Shown here in pieces: positions 16,588-25,286 of a DNA stretch of 64,000 bases. Each line of letters begins with the position of its first letter. The first letter of the stretch is position 1. Under the pieces are notes generated by a model. That model was not told where the DNA came from, searched no databases, and worked only from the letters and a program-made list of their open reading frames with translations. A program made the position numbers and the translations under genes. The DNA is from Paenibacillus ihumii (GTDB lineage Bacteria > Bacillota > Bacilli > Paenibacillales > Paenibacillaceae), in NCBI RefSeq assembly GCF_001403875.1, contig NZ_LN884299.1, positions 3,499,674-3,563,673 on the forward strand. The letters are read 5' to 3'.

Positions 16588-18003
16588 TTAGCCTGCTTTC
16601 CGCTTTCGTCTGCGGCTGGCCCGCTTCGCTTGGCGAAGATAGCGCCCGCCTCGTTTTATCCGTTTCTTGCCGTCAGGCTGGCGCCGCCGATTGATTTTTC
16701 GAATTCGCCGGCGAGCGGAAGAGGACCGTCTGATCCTTTTGGCGCGGCGAAGTGTTTTTCGCTTTGCTTGGGGTGCTGCTGGAAGACTCGCAGGCAATTC
16801 CGAGACTGAATCATTCCTGATCGGCAAATGGTTAATCTGGTTAATTACGGCCTGAAGATGGGCATCATAGGCCTCCGGTCCAAAACACGCCTCGATCTGA
16901 AGGCGATTGTTGCCGCCAACAGACTCTATCAGCCCCGGCTCCTGAAGTATCAAGGATATTTTGGCGCTAAGTTCATGATAATCCCCCGGTTTAACAAGAT
17001 ACGATTGATTGCCCGTCAATCTTAATATTTCCTCAAGTCCTCCGGATGCATAAGCGATGACGGGCTTGCCGAGGATCATCGCTTCCATGGCCGTGAGCCC
17101 GAAGCCTTCATCCCTCAGGCTAGGGACAACAACGACATCCATCGCACTAAAAGCCGCTTCGATGCTGGGTACGCAGTCAATGAATATAAATCTGTCAGCG
17201 TAAAGAGATTCATTAACCTTTCGCCGAATATTGCTGTAGAATGAAGCGCCGTTTGCTGCACCGATAACTACAAATTTGCTATTTCCATGTCTGCCTGCCA
17301 GTTCCAGGGCTGCATTAATAAAGTGCTCGCTTCCCTTCTCGGCGGTCAAGTAAGACGATATATAACCAATCAGCTTTATCCCGGGATCCACGTTCCATTC
17401 GAGCCTTTGCTGTTCTCGCACTTGCGGCCACAAGCTAGGGTTGAAGTCCTTCCAGGACCAGGAAGGGTACAGAAGGCTGAGCTTTCCGGCAGAGCATCCG
17501 CGTAAGGGAGCTGCTGCAGATTCCGAGATGCAGACGATCCAGTCGCTGTATTGATCAATAATCCGGGCAGAATCCGCAGTATGCTCGTTATTAGCGATGA
17601 CTTCGGTAATATGCCAAATCACGGGGATCGAAAGGGACTTCGCAGCCATAGCAGGGATTACGTGGACACTGGTGTTCACCAGCACGTAATCCGGCCGCTC
17701 CTGAGACAATAGCCTGGACGTTTCCGCAAATGAAGCTTCCCTTGAAAGAGCTTCGGCCTGCTGCGACAGCCCTTCATACGGCAGGCACATCCCGTAGAGC
17801 AGCGGGATAGGGTGCACAATCGTTCTTATGCCGCTTTGGGCTGCCAATCGGGTAAGCATTCCTTCTTTGGGAACCACAATGACGCATTGATAATAGGCTG
17901 ACAGCTTCGCTGCAAGAAATAGCAGCAGCTTTTCGGCACCTGTAATATTCTTTTTGTTGCAGACGTGCGAGAACATAAACAGCTTCTTCGTGCTAGACAT
18001 CAT
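16588..18003 (-). CDS. GT4 glycosyltransferase with Arg/Lys-rich C-terminal tail
   Basis: Residues 1 to about 395 form a GT-B enzyme: an N-terminal acceptor domain with NITGAEKLLLFLAAKL, a donor domain with LIGYISSYLTAEKGSEHFI near 210, and the E-x7-E motif EGFGLTAME near 312. The last ~62 residues are almost only Arg, Lys, Ser and Ala (segments KRKTLRRAKRIRRSSSARRR and SRRRKRKAG). The tail is not part of the GT4 fold; it recalls basic coat proteins such as CotG and suggests electrostatic anchoring to an acidic surface. Two start codons, 18003 and 18000, follow AAGGAG. The gene lies between a CgeB-like gene and the 2-epimerase gene, all on the same strand. Confidence 0.9.
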   Translation of the reverse strand: MMSSTKKLFMFSHVCNKKNITGAEKLLLFLAAKLSAYYQCVIVVPKEGMLTRLAAQSGIRTIVHPIPLLYGMCLPYEGLSQQAEALSREASFAETSRLLSQERPDYVLVNTSVHVIPAMAAKSLSIPVIWHITEVIANNEHTADSARIIDQYSDWIVCISESAAAPLRGCSAGKLSLLYPSWSWKDFNPSLWPQVREQQRLEWNVDPGIKLIGYISSYLTAEKGSEHFINAALELAGRHGNSKFVVIGAANGASFYSNIRRKVNESLYADRFIFIDCVPSIEAAFSAMDVVVVPSLRDEGFGLTAMEAMILGKPVIAYASGGLEEILRLTGNQSYLVKPGDYHELSAKISLILQEPGLIESVGGNNRLQIEACFGPEAYDAHLQAVINQINHLPIRNDSVSELPASLPAAPQAKRKTLRRAKRIRRSSSARRRIRKINRRRQPDGKKRIKRGGRYLRQAKRASRRRKRKAG

Positions 18004-18063
18004 CGTCTCTCCTTACTTGAAGCACAGGAGATCTCACCTCCTCGTCCTGTAATGAATAGCAGC

Positions 18064-19197
18064 CTAACCGAAAATGCGGCTTAGCATTTCATGCAGACGA
18101 TGGGAATACGTGTGCTCCCGATACGTTCTCTCCAAAGCGCGAAGAGCGATTTCACGGCGTTCCGCCTCATGGGTCAGATAATATTCAACCTTCTCATACA
18201 GCTCGCTTGGGCTGCTGAAGGTTTCTATCTCCTGCCCGGGAATATAGAAATTGCTCAAATCATCCCGTACATCGGCAAGCTGCAGCGTGGCACAGGCAGA
18301 GATTTCGAAAGTGCGGGGATTGGGCGAAGCAGCCGTAAGACCAATCGTATTATTGTTCACGGACTCATCATGCGGAGAACGATGCAGGTTCAGCACGATC
18401 CTTGAGCCGCTGTACACCTCCGCCGTTTCACCGGGTCCCATCCACTTCCCAATTTCGATCCGGTCAGGATAAGAAGCATATTCAGGCAGCCGATCCCACC
18501 AAATTCCGTTAATCGTCAAGCCTTTATCCATCAGTCCCCCTAAAATCGGCTGCAGGAAATGAACTCGATTCCAGTAAGCAGAGCCGATAAAGCTGATCTC
18601 CCGACGAATGGCAGACCGGGTCAGTGTCGGTCGATAATGCTCGATAAAAGCGGCAAAAGGCAGATAAAATACATTCGCGCAGCCCACTGAGCGATAGAAA
18701 TCCAAGCAGTTGCGCTCCAGCGTAAATACATAATCGTAATGTGGCGCGATTCTAACGGTCATGTCGGTATAGTAGGGATCATCCGTCAACCAAATCGCGG
18801 TTCGAATCCCCTTGGACCTTATCGCGGCAATATGCTCAATACCCAGCTCCATCCCGTCCAGCACCAGCACCAAATCGGGCATCGTGCTCACCGCAAGCTC
18901 CGATACCGGCTGGCTGGGATCGGCTACGCTCACTCCTGTTGCAAGCGTATGAAGCGTAGCGATTATGGCTTCATCGATCGGAGAATAAGGATATCCTTTT
19001 CCTGAGGATACATAGAGTACATTCAAGGGCCTTTTAGGAAAAATCGTGCGTGAGGACTCCACGATCGCTTTCGCTCTTCCACGCAAATATCCCTCATTAA
19101 AGCCGTCCTTTAGCCCTGCTGCCCTACCTCTACTTCCTGAATCATGCACTTCTCCCTCACTTGGAGGCATAAACTGTGGTTCCGAATGAACGAACAT
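18064..19197 (-). CDS. CgeB-like spore protein with N-terminal glycine-zipper tag
   Basis: A 377-residue protein. Residues 28-44 give G-xxx-G-xxx-G-xxx-G-xxx-A (GLKDGFNEGYLRGRAKA), a tag before the catalytic-type core. The core has the CgeB/DUF3880 plan: LNVLYVSSGKGYPYSPID near 67, TAIWLTDDPYYTD near 138, ISFIGSAYWNRVHFLQP near 208, RIVLNLHRSPHDESVNN near 268, and NPRTFEISACATLQLADVR near 295, which is typical of Glyco_trans_1_2 domains. In B. subtilis CgeB is a late mother-cell spore-surface (crust) protein. ATG at 19197 follows AAGGAG by 8-9 bases; the upstream in-frame ATG at 19224 has no ribosome site. It is a paralogue of the next gene upstream. Confidence 0.85.
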   Translation of the reverse strand: MFVHSEPQFMPPSEGEVHDSGSRGRAAGLKDGFNEGYLRGRAKAIVESSRTIFPKRPLNVLYVSSGKGYPYSPIDEAIIATLHTLATGVSVADPSQPVSELAVSTMPDLVLVLDGMELGIEHIAAIRSKGIRTAIWLTDDPYYTDMTVRIAPHYDYVFTLERNCLDFYRSVGCANVFYLPFAAFIEHYRPTLTRSAIRREISFIGSAYWNRVHFLQPILGGLMDKGLTINGIWWDRLPEYASYPDRIEIGKWMGPGETAEVYSGSRIVLNLHRSPHDESVNNNTIGLTAASPNPRTFEISACATLQLADVRDDLSNFYIPGQEIETFSSPSELYEKVEYYLTHEAERREIALRALERTYREHTYSHRLHEMLSRIFG

Positions 19198-19236
19198 ATT
19201 GTCACTCCTTCTGATGTAGTTCACTTCACTAACGGC

Positions 19237-20334
19237 TTAGGGGATATTCAGTTCAGCAAGCAAACGCACAATGCGCTCATGAAACGTATGCTTTTGTCGA
19301 GTCGTCCATAGAGAACGCCAGGCGATATGGAGACGCTCTTGATCATGATTCAAGTAATAGTCGATTTTCTCCCGAAGCTCGGCAGCGTCTGTAAACGTCT
19401 CGATGTCGTAACCTGGTTCATAATAAAGCGTTAAATCGCTGCGGATGTCCGTTATTTGCAGCGTTCCGCAGCTGCTGATTTCATAAGTTCGCGGATTAAT
19501 CGAGCCCCCCGGAATGTTCATGCCGTTCCGGTTATCCGACCCCGTTGTCGCAGGACGATGAATATTAATGACGATTTTTGAGCCGTTATAATAGGAAACT
19601 GTTTTCTCCGGGACGATCCAATCTTGTTGAATGGATGGAGAGAGCTTGCTGTAATTGGCCATGCGATCCCAGTGCATGCCCGCAATAAATACTTTCTTGT
19701 CTTGCAGATACGAAGCCAACTGATCGAATATCTCGACCCTATTCCAAAAAGCATTGCCGATAAAGCAAATATCATAGCGGTATTCCGGCGACGTACGCAC
19801 CGGGCGGAACATGGCCGGATTTGCGGCAAGAGGGAGGTAATGAACACGCTTGTGCCCGATTCTTCGGTAAAGCTCTACACACTCCACCTCATGCGTAAAC
19901 ACGACATCATAGCTTAGGGCGATTCTACCTGTGTCATCCGTAAAATAGGGATCATCTACAAACCATATTGCTGTATGAATTCCCATTTCGCGGATCGCTC
20001 GAATCTGCTCCTCGTAACCGGGAGGAAAGACATGCAGTCCGTTCATCACCAGCACCAGATCAGGACGTGCAGAGGCGGCTAAAGCCAATGCCGATTCAGG
20101 AGCGCCAACGATGCATTGCGCCGTTAAATCCTGCAAAGCTTGGATAACTCCGCAGTCAATCGCCTCAAAGCCTTGGGAAATATAGAGCACACGATATTTG
20201 CTCTTGCCGGGTAGATTCAGCTTCACAACCCGTTCAAGGACGGCCTGGCATCCGCCGAATCGATAACCTTCAAGGTATCCGTCCTCGAAGCCTTCGTTTG
20301 CATCCGACTTGTTCAAAATACTCAAGGCATTCAT
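19237..20334 (-). CDS. CgeB-like spore protein with N-terminal glycine-zipper tag
   Basis: Paralogue of the 18064 product, 365 residues, again a GT-B-like CgeB/DUF3880 protein: YRVLYISQGFEAIDCG near 47, TAIWFVDDPYFTDD near 117, ICFIGNAFWNRVEIFDQL, SKIVINIHRPATTG and NPRTYEISSCGTLQI. The tag lies at residues 15-31: G15, G19, G23, G27 and A31, with Phe or Tyr directly after three of the glycines. The ribosome site is weak (ATAGATAGG touching the ATG). It is the first gene after the terminator at 20481-20533, so a promoter should lie in 20335-20480. CATATATT occurs there, but no convincing -35 was found. Confidence 0.85.
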   Translation of the reverse strand: MNALSILNKSDANEGFEDGYLEGYRFGGCQAVLERVVKLNLPGKSKYRVLYISQGFEAIDCGVIQALQDLTAQCIVGAPESALALAASARPDLVLVMNGLHVFPPGYEEQIRAIREMGIHTAIWFVDDPYFTDDTGRIALSYDVVFTHEVECVELYRRIGHKRVHYLPLAANPAMFRPVRTSPEYRYDICFIGNAFWNRVEIFDQLASYLQDKKVFIAGMHWDRMANYSKLSPSIQQDWIVPEKTVSYYNGSKIVINIHRPATTGSDNRNGMNIPGGSINPRTYEISSCGTLQITDIRSDLTLYYEPGYDIETFTDAAELREKIDYYLNHDQERLHIAWRSLWTTRQKHTFHERIVRLLAELNIP

Positions 20335-20480
20335 CCTATCTATATTGGAATTTCCTAGGTCTGTATAAATATATGCGGGGAGGGCATGTGCATCATGGAC
20401 GACTACCCCGGAATTTCATAAATTGGCGAATGCCATGGAATTCAACCAATCAGGCCCGGGAGGATACTGCCCGGGAAAAT

Positions 20481-20533
20481 GCAAACAAGCGAGCTTCCCC
20501 CGGCTATTGCCGGGAAGAAGCTCGCTTGTTTGC
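20481..20533 (-). terminator. Strong hairpin terminator ending the nine-gene operon
   Basis: GCAAACAAGCGAGCTTC and GAAGCTCGCTTGTTTGC pair perfectly over 17 bases, with a further CCCGG/CCGGG hairpin in the loop. A TTTT follows on the minus strand. It starts 3 bases after the stop of the 20536 gene. Confidence 0.85.
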
Positions 20534-20535
20534 AC

Positions 20536-20946
20536 CTAAACTCTATTCTTGTAAGCCAGTTTATGACCGTCTTCAAAGCCTTTGGAGAAGCCTGAATTGA
20601 ACCCCTCCTGGTAGGCTTCATCGTATGCCTGCTGATACAATGCGGGATCGTGTACATACGGCGCCTGCAAGGGAACTGCTTTCTCTGGCTCAGGCACTGG
20701 CACTGGCCCCGGTACTGGCTCGGATACCGCCGCAGGTGGGAGCACAGGGTTAGGCTGCTCTACCGGCAGCGGCAAGGGCAAGCGGCCCCTTCTGCGCCGC
20801 AACCTCCCCTGTCTTACTCTGGAGCCTCTCCTTCTGCGCAGGGGCCTGCGCTTGCGTTTAAGCAGCAGCTTGCGTTTGCCGCCTGCTCCGGTTCTTTTAC
20901 GCTTCACTAGCGTTCGGCGTTTACGCCGGGGTTTGGTCGTTAACAT
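20536..20946 (-). CDS. Basic/proline-rich protein ending in a glycine-zipper helix
   Basis: A 136-residue protein of three parts. Residues 1-57 are extremely Arg/Lys-rich. Residues 58-98 are Pro/Val/Glu-rich (PVPGPVPVPEPE) and probably extended. Residues 107-131 give A-xxx-A-xxx-G-xxx-G-xxx-G-xxx-G-xxx-A, with Phe or Tyr after most small residues. This is the clearest copy of the tag seen in five island enzymes, here without any enzyme. I do not recognise a family for the whole protein. It could be a scaffold: a basic part that binds the spore surface or an acidic polymer, a stiff spacer, and a docking helix. It ends the nine-gene operon; its start overlaps the upstream gene by 7 bases. Confidence 0.8.
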   Translation of the reverse strand: MLTTKPRRKRRTLVKRKRTGAGGKRKLLLKRKRRPLRRRRGSRVRQGRLRRRRGRLPLPLPVEQPNPVLPPAAVSEPVPGPVPVPEPEKAVPLQAPYVHDPALYQQAYDEAYQEGFNSGFSKGFEDGHKLAYKNRV

Positions 20947-21251
20947 TCATAATCCTCCCATTCTCCTCGGGCTGCAGTGTTTGCGGGGTAGCACAAATTC
21001 GTAATCCAGGGCTTTGAAGGAGTTCCATAGTATACTTGATGCAGAGTAATTCCGCATACCGTTTCGGCTATGGCCTGCTGATATTTGGTTAAGGCCTGAA
21101 TATTTTGCGTCAAATGGCGGGCCGTCTCGGCTGAATGATCCGATACATCCGCCAGACTGTCCAGAATCCGAGCCATGGCCATCTGGCTCTTGGCGATCGA
21201 ATCTATCAACCGCAGCTTGGCTGCCTCAACGGAGCCGATTCCCGGCATCAT
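20940..21251 (-). CDS. Small helical protein, member 1 of a three-gene paralogous set
   Basis: A 103-residue protein without signal peptide or membrane segment. Residues 5-75 look like two long helices (KLRLIDSIAKSQMAMARILD, then HLTQNIQALTKYQQAIAETV). The C-terminal 30 residues are aromatic and contain two Cys (residues ~86 and 103). KSQMAMARILDS here matches KVQWNVSMILEA in the next gene and SHGQIARIIDA in the third, and LTKYQQAI matches LTKLQNGF, so these are probably diverged copies. Function unknown. It overlaps both neighbours (7 and 4 bases), so it is translationally coupled to them. Confidence 0.75.
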   Translation of the reverse strand: MMPGIGSVEAAKLRLIDSIAKSQMAMARILDSLADVSDHSAETARHLTQNIQALTKYQQAIAETVCGITLHQVYYGTPSKPWITNLCYPANTAARGEWEDYEC

Positions 21252-21595
21252 TTCTCCGGATCCTCCATATCAAAGGAGCCGCTGAACAGTCCGCCGAATT
21301 CATCGTCAGAGCCCGACTCCTCTTCATCGGAGACAAGCATGGCTTTCAAATTGCTGCAAAATCCATTCTGCAGCTTTGTTAAACCGTCTATGACCTCAAC
21401 GAGCTGCTCATGGATATCCAGCGGTTCGGACAGCATTTTCTCATGGCTGTCGAAGCTGCCTCCATGCACATGATTCAGTACCCAGTTGCGCACCTTTTCA
21501 GCCTCTACCGCTTTGGCCTCCAGTATCATCGATACATTCCATTGAACCTTCGCAGCGGCATCCAACACATTCAAAAAAGAATCCTCTCTGCTCAT
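21248..21595 (-). CDS. Small helical protein, member 2, with acidic tail
   Basis: A 115-residue protein: an N-terminal helix pair (VLDAAAKVQWNVSMILEAKA and HEQLVEVIDGLTKLQNGF) followed by a strongly acidic, Ser/Gly/Phe-rich tail (SDEEESGSDDEFGG). The acidic tail is an obvious possible partner for the Arg/Lys-rich tails elsewhere in the operon. No family recognised. Its start overlaps nothing upstream (24-base gap) and its stop overlaps the next ATG by 4. Confidence 0.75.
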   Translation of the reverse strand: MSREDSFLNVLDAAAKVQWNVSMILEAKAVEAEKVRNWVLNHVHGGSFDSHEKMLSEPLDIHEQLVEVIDGLTKLQNGFCSNLKAMLVSDEEESGSDDEFGGLFSGSFDMEDPEK

Positions 21596-21619
21596 CGTAT
21601 CATCCTCACTCTTAACAGC

Positions 21620-21907
21620 CTATTCTTCGTCCTGATCCCTTAGTTCTTTAATCACAAGCTCTAAATTTTGCGCCATGGCCTCCTCCAGATCAGCAATCGA
21701 ATTCAAATAGGCGATGACGCTCTTGTTTATGCGCCCCGCGCTTTCGATTAATCCGTCTGTCCCATCAAAGGCCGGTTCTGCATCAGGAATGGCATGGATA
21801 ATTTGCGCGATGCGAACCGCAACATGCCGCTCAGCATCGATGATTCTTGCGATTTGCCCATGCGAATGGGACAAATGAATAATCATATCTGTGATCTTCT
21901 GATCCAC
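21620..21907 (-). CDS. Small helical protein, member 3
   Basis: A 95-residue, mostly helical protein (MIIHLSHSHGQIARIIDAER, then SVIAYLNSIADLEEAMAQNL) ending in the acidic RDQDEE. It resembles the two genes that follow it. GTG start at 21907, 6 bases after AGGAGGAA. A 125-base gap separates it from the large GT2 gene upstream; only very short frames are seen in the gap. Function unknown. Confidence 0.75.
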   Translation of the reverse strand: MDQKITDMIIHLSHSHGQIARIIDAERHVAVRIAQIIHAIPDAEPAFDGTDGLIESAGRINKSVIAYLNSIADLEEAMAQNLELVIKELRDQDEE

Positions 21908-22032
21908 CCGGATTCCTCCTACTTCACTCGATTAATGCCGGGTACAGGCAGTTTCATTCGTGACCGGTCCCGGGTTCACCTGCTCCAGCATATGCGGAGA
22001 CCAAGCTCATCGTTACTCCAAGCAGTTTGAAA

Positions 22033-23397
22033 TTACAGATCTTCCGATCCGAGCCTTGGCGGCGGCAGAATAGGAAGGCCTATCTCGTATTTCTCCATCT
22101 CCCTGAGAGACATAAGCTTCGTCTTTAAAGGCAGTCCCCAGAACTCGCAGGCATAGGCTGAGACGATTTCACGCAGTCGGCCTCGATCCAGTTGATACCG
22201 CTTGCCATGCTCGGTTCGAACGACTGCCCCCTCCTGCAAGCAGCCTTCCTCGCCATAGGCAGGGTGAAGCGAAGGAGGCGGCCCTGCTCCTGTGGGGATC
22301 TGCAGCAAATCGATGACCGACAGCCTCACCGGCCTGACGGGCAATAATTTTTTATCCGTTAGTCCGGATAAAGGATATTTAATGCCGTGCTCCAGCCAAA
22401 AGCTCTTGCCGGGGCCTCCTTCAATCCACACATGCGTCGGATAGAAATCTGCAGACCTTTTTGGGCCGGACTCCCCCATCCATTTCTGCATACGCCCACG
22501 AAGCTCCAAGGGATTCCCCCATTTATGATGATAAAAATACTCGTTCTTGCCATTTACGGCAGCAAAGCCATCCTTGCCAAGGCTCTTCATCGACACGCTT
22601 CCGAAATGATGGACAAAGGTATCGCCGGCAACCATCAAGCGCTTGCCCTGCAGCTGCAAGCGCAGCAACCAATCGTCGTCTTCAAAATTGCCTGTCTCAT
22701 ACCCTTCATCGAAATAGCCGACATCTTCAAAGGTTTCGCGCCGAAATAACAGACAAAAGCCGACCAGCCGATCGGTATACCGCCATTTCGACCTGTCGGT
22801 CACGTTATAGTTCGCCGCAAATAACTCCATTTCCGGCACATCCTTGTAAGCTGTCTCTATTTGCTGATCTCCGCCAATATAATTTGTGACCGGGCCTACC
22901 GCCGATGCCGCCGGATTATCGTTCAGCGCAGTTAGCAATTGGCTAAGCCAGCGTTCCGTAACGAGAACATCGTTATTCAGCAGCAGGATCATCCGTCCCT
23001 TTGCCATCATCAAACCGGTATTCACCGCACTGGCAAAGCCCCGGTTCTTCAAGTGGACGCCGATGCGAATCGACCCTCTCCGCTTCTGCAGCGCTTCGCA
23101 GGTTCCATCCGTGGAGCCGTCGTCCACGACGATGATTTCATAGGGATGCGCGGTGTGTGCTTCAATACTGGCAATACATTGGAGTACCAGCTCTTTTTGA
23201 TTGTAAGTGGGGATAATGATACTCGTGCCTTCGAAAGGGATGCCAAAAGCCCGCTGTCCCTCGACGAGCCCCCGGACGTAACCGGCCTGGAATCCCTTCT
23301 CATATTTCTTAATGGATCCCCTCTCTGAACGCCTCACCGCCTCGGCCCGCTCTTGTTGTACAGCGCGGCGCAGCGCTTCCAGCCTCAATTCTCTCAT
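22033..23397 (-). CDS. GT2 glycosyltransferase with N-terminal glycine-zipper tag and C-terminal extension
   Basis: A 454-residue protein. The N-terminal 52 residues are a helix with a basic part and then G35, G39, G43, G47 (GFQAGYVRGLVEG). The GT-A core (55-300) has TSIIIPTYNQKELVLQCIAS, IIVVDDGSTDGT, the metal site LLLNNDVLVT, and NFEDDDWLLRLQLQG with the catalytic-base region. The last ~150 residues (Pro-rich, with FWLEHGIKYPLSG) are not part of the usual GT2 and I do not recognise them. The core is a paralogue of the 25287 protein. ATG overlaps the upstream stop (ATGA) and GGAGGTG lies 5 bases before it. Confidence 0.88.
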   Translation of the reverse strand: MRELRLEALRRAVQQERAEAVRRSERGSIKKYEKGFQAGYVRGLVEGQRAFGIPFEGTSIIIPTYNQKELVLQCIASIEAHTAHPYEIIVVDDGSTDGTCEALQKRRGSIRIGVHLKNRGFASAVNTGLMMAKGRMILLLNNDVLVTERWLSQLLTALNDNPAASAVGPVTNYIGGDQQIETAYKDVPEMELFAANYNVTDRSKWRYTDRLVGFCLLFRRETFEDVGYFDEGYETGNFEDDDWLLRLQLQGKRLMVAGDTFVHHFGSVSMKSLGKDGFAAVNGKNEYFYHHKWGNPLELRGRMQKWMGESGPKRSADFYPTHVWIEGGPGKSFWLEHGIKYPLSGLTDKKLLPVRPVRLSVIDLLQIPTGAGPPPSLHPAYGEEGCLQEGAVVRTEHGKRYQLDRGRLREIVSAYACEFWGLPLKTKLMSLREMEKYEIGLPILPPPRLGSEDL

Positions 23398-24488
23398 CGA
23401 TTCACCTCCAAGCCGGGCAGCAGCGGAGCTTCCCCGCTCTCGAGCCGATTGGCCAAATGCCCCAGATCCAACGATACTTTACCGAGCTCTTCGGCAATAG
23501 CCGTGCAAATCATGACCGCAGCCACGCCTGCCGCAACCAGGGCAAGATCAAAATCGACGGCTGCAGCTTCTCTCGTAATGCGCGCAGCATCATGCACCCC
23601 GTTGACAGGTGTAATGATACCGGCGACCGCAAAGCCGTGGCTGTTTAGCACATTCGCCACGCCTGCCGCTCTGCTCCCGATCAGAAGCAGTTTCCGCCCT
23701 TGAAGCATTCTATAGAAAAGACCTTGCTCATGCAGCGCATAGTTAATTGTAGAGGTGGTCAACTTCAGCTCCCGGCAGGATATCCCCAGCTTCCTCAGTA
23801 CCGGAAATAACAAGCCTTGGAAGGAAGGATGACGGGATTCAGGAATCCCTACGATGCTCGCCTGGCGAAGAGAGGCTGCTAATGCACGGCGCGCCGCTCC
23901 GTCTGGAAGAACGACCCCGGCATAAGGCAGGAACGGCCCCCACTGCCGTGCCTGATCCGTAGAAATAACCAAATCATGCGCCAGGGTAAGCAGCTCCCCG
24001 TCCCCAAGGCGGACGACCGATAACGGCCGCCGCCGATCAAGAGCCTGAACGATCTCCGTAAATACGGATGCCGGAGGCATGATGGGAACGAGCGAAGCAG
24101 CTGCTTGCTGAATCCCCCGGGCGATTACGTCGTCAAGGGTCAAATCGGGCAGTACGGTATAGGGAGGCAAGTGCCGGCACAGTCTGCCTTCTCCGCCCTC
24201 ATAGTATCCTTGGCGGTAGCCCTCCTCGAAGGCTGCAGCGGAGATGTCCGCTGGAGGCTTAACCTGTGAATCGGCCTCCGTCCCCTTTGCAGCCTCGGAA
24301 ATTTCCCTGTGCTGGCGCATTCTATGCCCGGGAAGCAGCGCCGATGGAGATTCCTTGCGTAACCGTCTTCTCCCCGCATTTGCACGCCCGCGAGACGTTC
24401 TTCCCCAACCCGTTATTCCCGTGTGGTACATCCTTTTCCTTGAATCGCGTTTGCGGCGTACGGAACGTTGGCGGCGTTTCCCTTCCAT
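23394..24488 (-). CDS. GT-D-fold glycosyltransferase with basic N-terminus and glycine-zipper tag
   Basis: A 364-residue, three-part protein. Residues 1-60 are Arg/Lys-rich. Residues 84-101 carry the tag (A86, G90, G94, G98). From about 115 to the end the fold matches the GT-D / DUF1792 type: LSVVRLGDGELLTL near 156 supplies the D-x-E motif of this fold, then GIPESRHPSFQG, TTSTINYALHEQGLFYRML and LLIGSRAAGVANVL. GT-D enzymes are known from streptococcal serine-rich adhesin glycosylation (the dGT1 enzyme of Fap1). A sporulation-island copy with two extra modules is notable. Donor sugar unknown. Confidence 0.83.
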   Translation of the reverse strand: MEGKRRQRSVRRKRDSRKRMYHTGITGWGRTSRGRANAGRRRLRKESPSALLPGHRMRQHREISEAAKGTEADSQVKPPADISAAAFEEGYRQGYYEGGEGRLCRHLPPYTVLPDLTLDDVIARGIQQAAASLVPIMPPASVFTEIVQALDRRRPLSVVRLGDGELLTLAHDLVISTDQARQWGPFLPYAGVVLPDGAARRALAASLRQASIVGIPESRHPSFQGLLFPVLRKLGISCRELKLTTSTINYALHEQGLFYRMLQGRKLLLIGSRAAGVANVLNSHGFAVAGIITPVNGVHDAARITREAAAVDFDLALVAAGVAAVMICTAIAEELGKVSLDLGHLANRLESGEAPLLPGLEVNR

Positions 24489-24527
24489 GCAAGCTCCCTC
24501 CTCCGGTTTGTTATGCGCAATGCTGTT

Positions 24528-25259
24528 TTAAGGAAGAACTCCTCTCATACGAACCCCGGCCTCCAGCAAGGATTCGAAGGTTCCAGCATCCCCCCACCAT
24601 AATTGAAGAATATCGTATTCCAGCTTCCCCTCCCTGGCATATAAATTGTTCACATCGGTTATCTCCAGCTCCCCTCGGACAGAACGGCTTATCTTGCTGA
24701 TCCGTTCGAAAACCGTGTCGTCATACATATATATTCCGGTCACCGAATAATTGGATTTCGGCTTTTCCGGCTTCTCCTCGATATATGAGATCAATTCGGG
24801 ACGAGACGGATCAAACACAGGAACCCCATACCGTCTCGGATCATCGACCGGCTTCAGCATCACTCTGGCGCTTCCATGAACCTGCTTCATGAAGCTCTGC
24901 ACATAAGGCGTCAAATCATCAAGGAATAAATTATCGCCCAGCAGCACTACGAATTTCTCCCCCGGTGCGATAAAACTGCTAGCCAAATTTAACGCCTCGG
25001 CAATCCCCCCGGCAGTCTCTTGAACGCGGAAGGTCAAGCTTACCCCAAAGTTCTCCCCGCTTCCCAAATAATTCGTATACAGCCCTGCGGACTGCTTGCC
25101 GATAATGAGAAGAATGTCCTTAATTCCCGCTTGCCGGAACCGTTCAATGCCGTAGCTGATCATTGGATAGCTCCCGACCGGGAGAAGATGCTTGTTTACG
25201 ATTCGAGTCAACGGATGAAGACGGGTTCCCGTCCCCCCCGCCAAAATAACACCTTTCAT
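24528..25259 (-). CDS. Sugar-1-phosphate nucleotidyltransferase (RmlA/SpsI-like)
   Basis: Single-domain nucleotidyltransferase of 243 residues. The NTP loop is ILAGGTGTRLHPLT, followed by NKHLLPVGSYPMI (sugar/NTP contacts), LLGDNLF with the metal-binding Asp, and IEEKPEKPKSNY. This is the short RmlA type; B. subtilis SpsI, in the spore coat polysaccharide operon, has nearly the same length. It activates a sugar-1-phosphate, most often glucose-1-P with dTTP. No RmlB, RmlC or RmlD of the dTDP route lies next to it, so the dTDP-sugar may be completed elsewhere. Confidence 0.9.
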   Translation of the reverse strand: MKGVILAGGTGTRLHPLTRIVNKHLLPVGSYPMISYGIERFRQAGIKDILLIIGKQSAGLYTNYLGSGENFGVSLTFRVQETAGGIAEALNLASSFIAPGEKFVVLLGDNLFLDDLTPYVQSFMKQVHGSARVMLKPVDDPRRYGVPVFDPSRPELISYIEEKPEKPKSNYSVTGIYMYDDTVFERISKISRSVRGELEITDVNNLYAREGKLEYDILQLWWGDAGTFESLLEAGVRMRGVLP

Positions 25260-25286
25260 GGGCTCCCCTCCCTTTCAGCTGTTTTC

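Noticed and set aside
21908..22032. Very short frames (15-18 codons) between the 22033 and 21620 genes
   Set aside because: One has a GGAG at fair spacing, but the products are too short to judge and no support was found.
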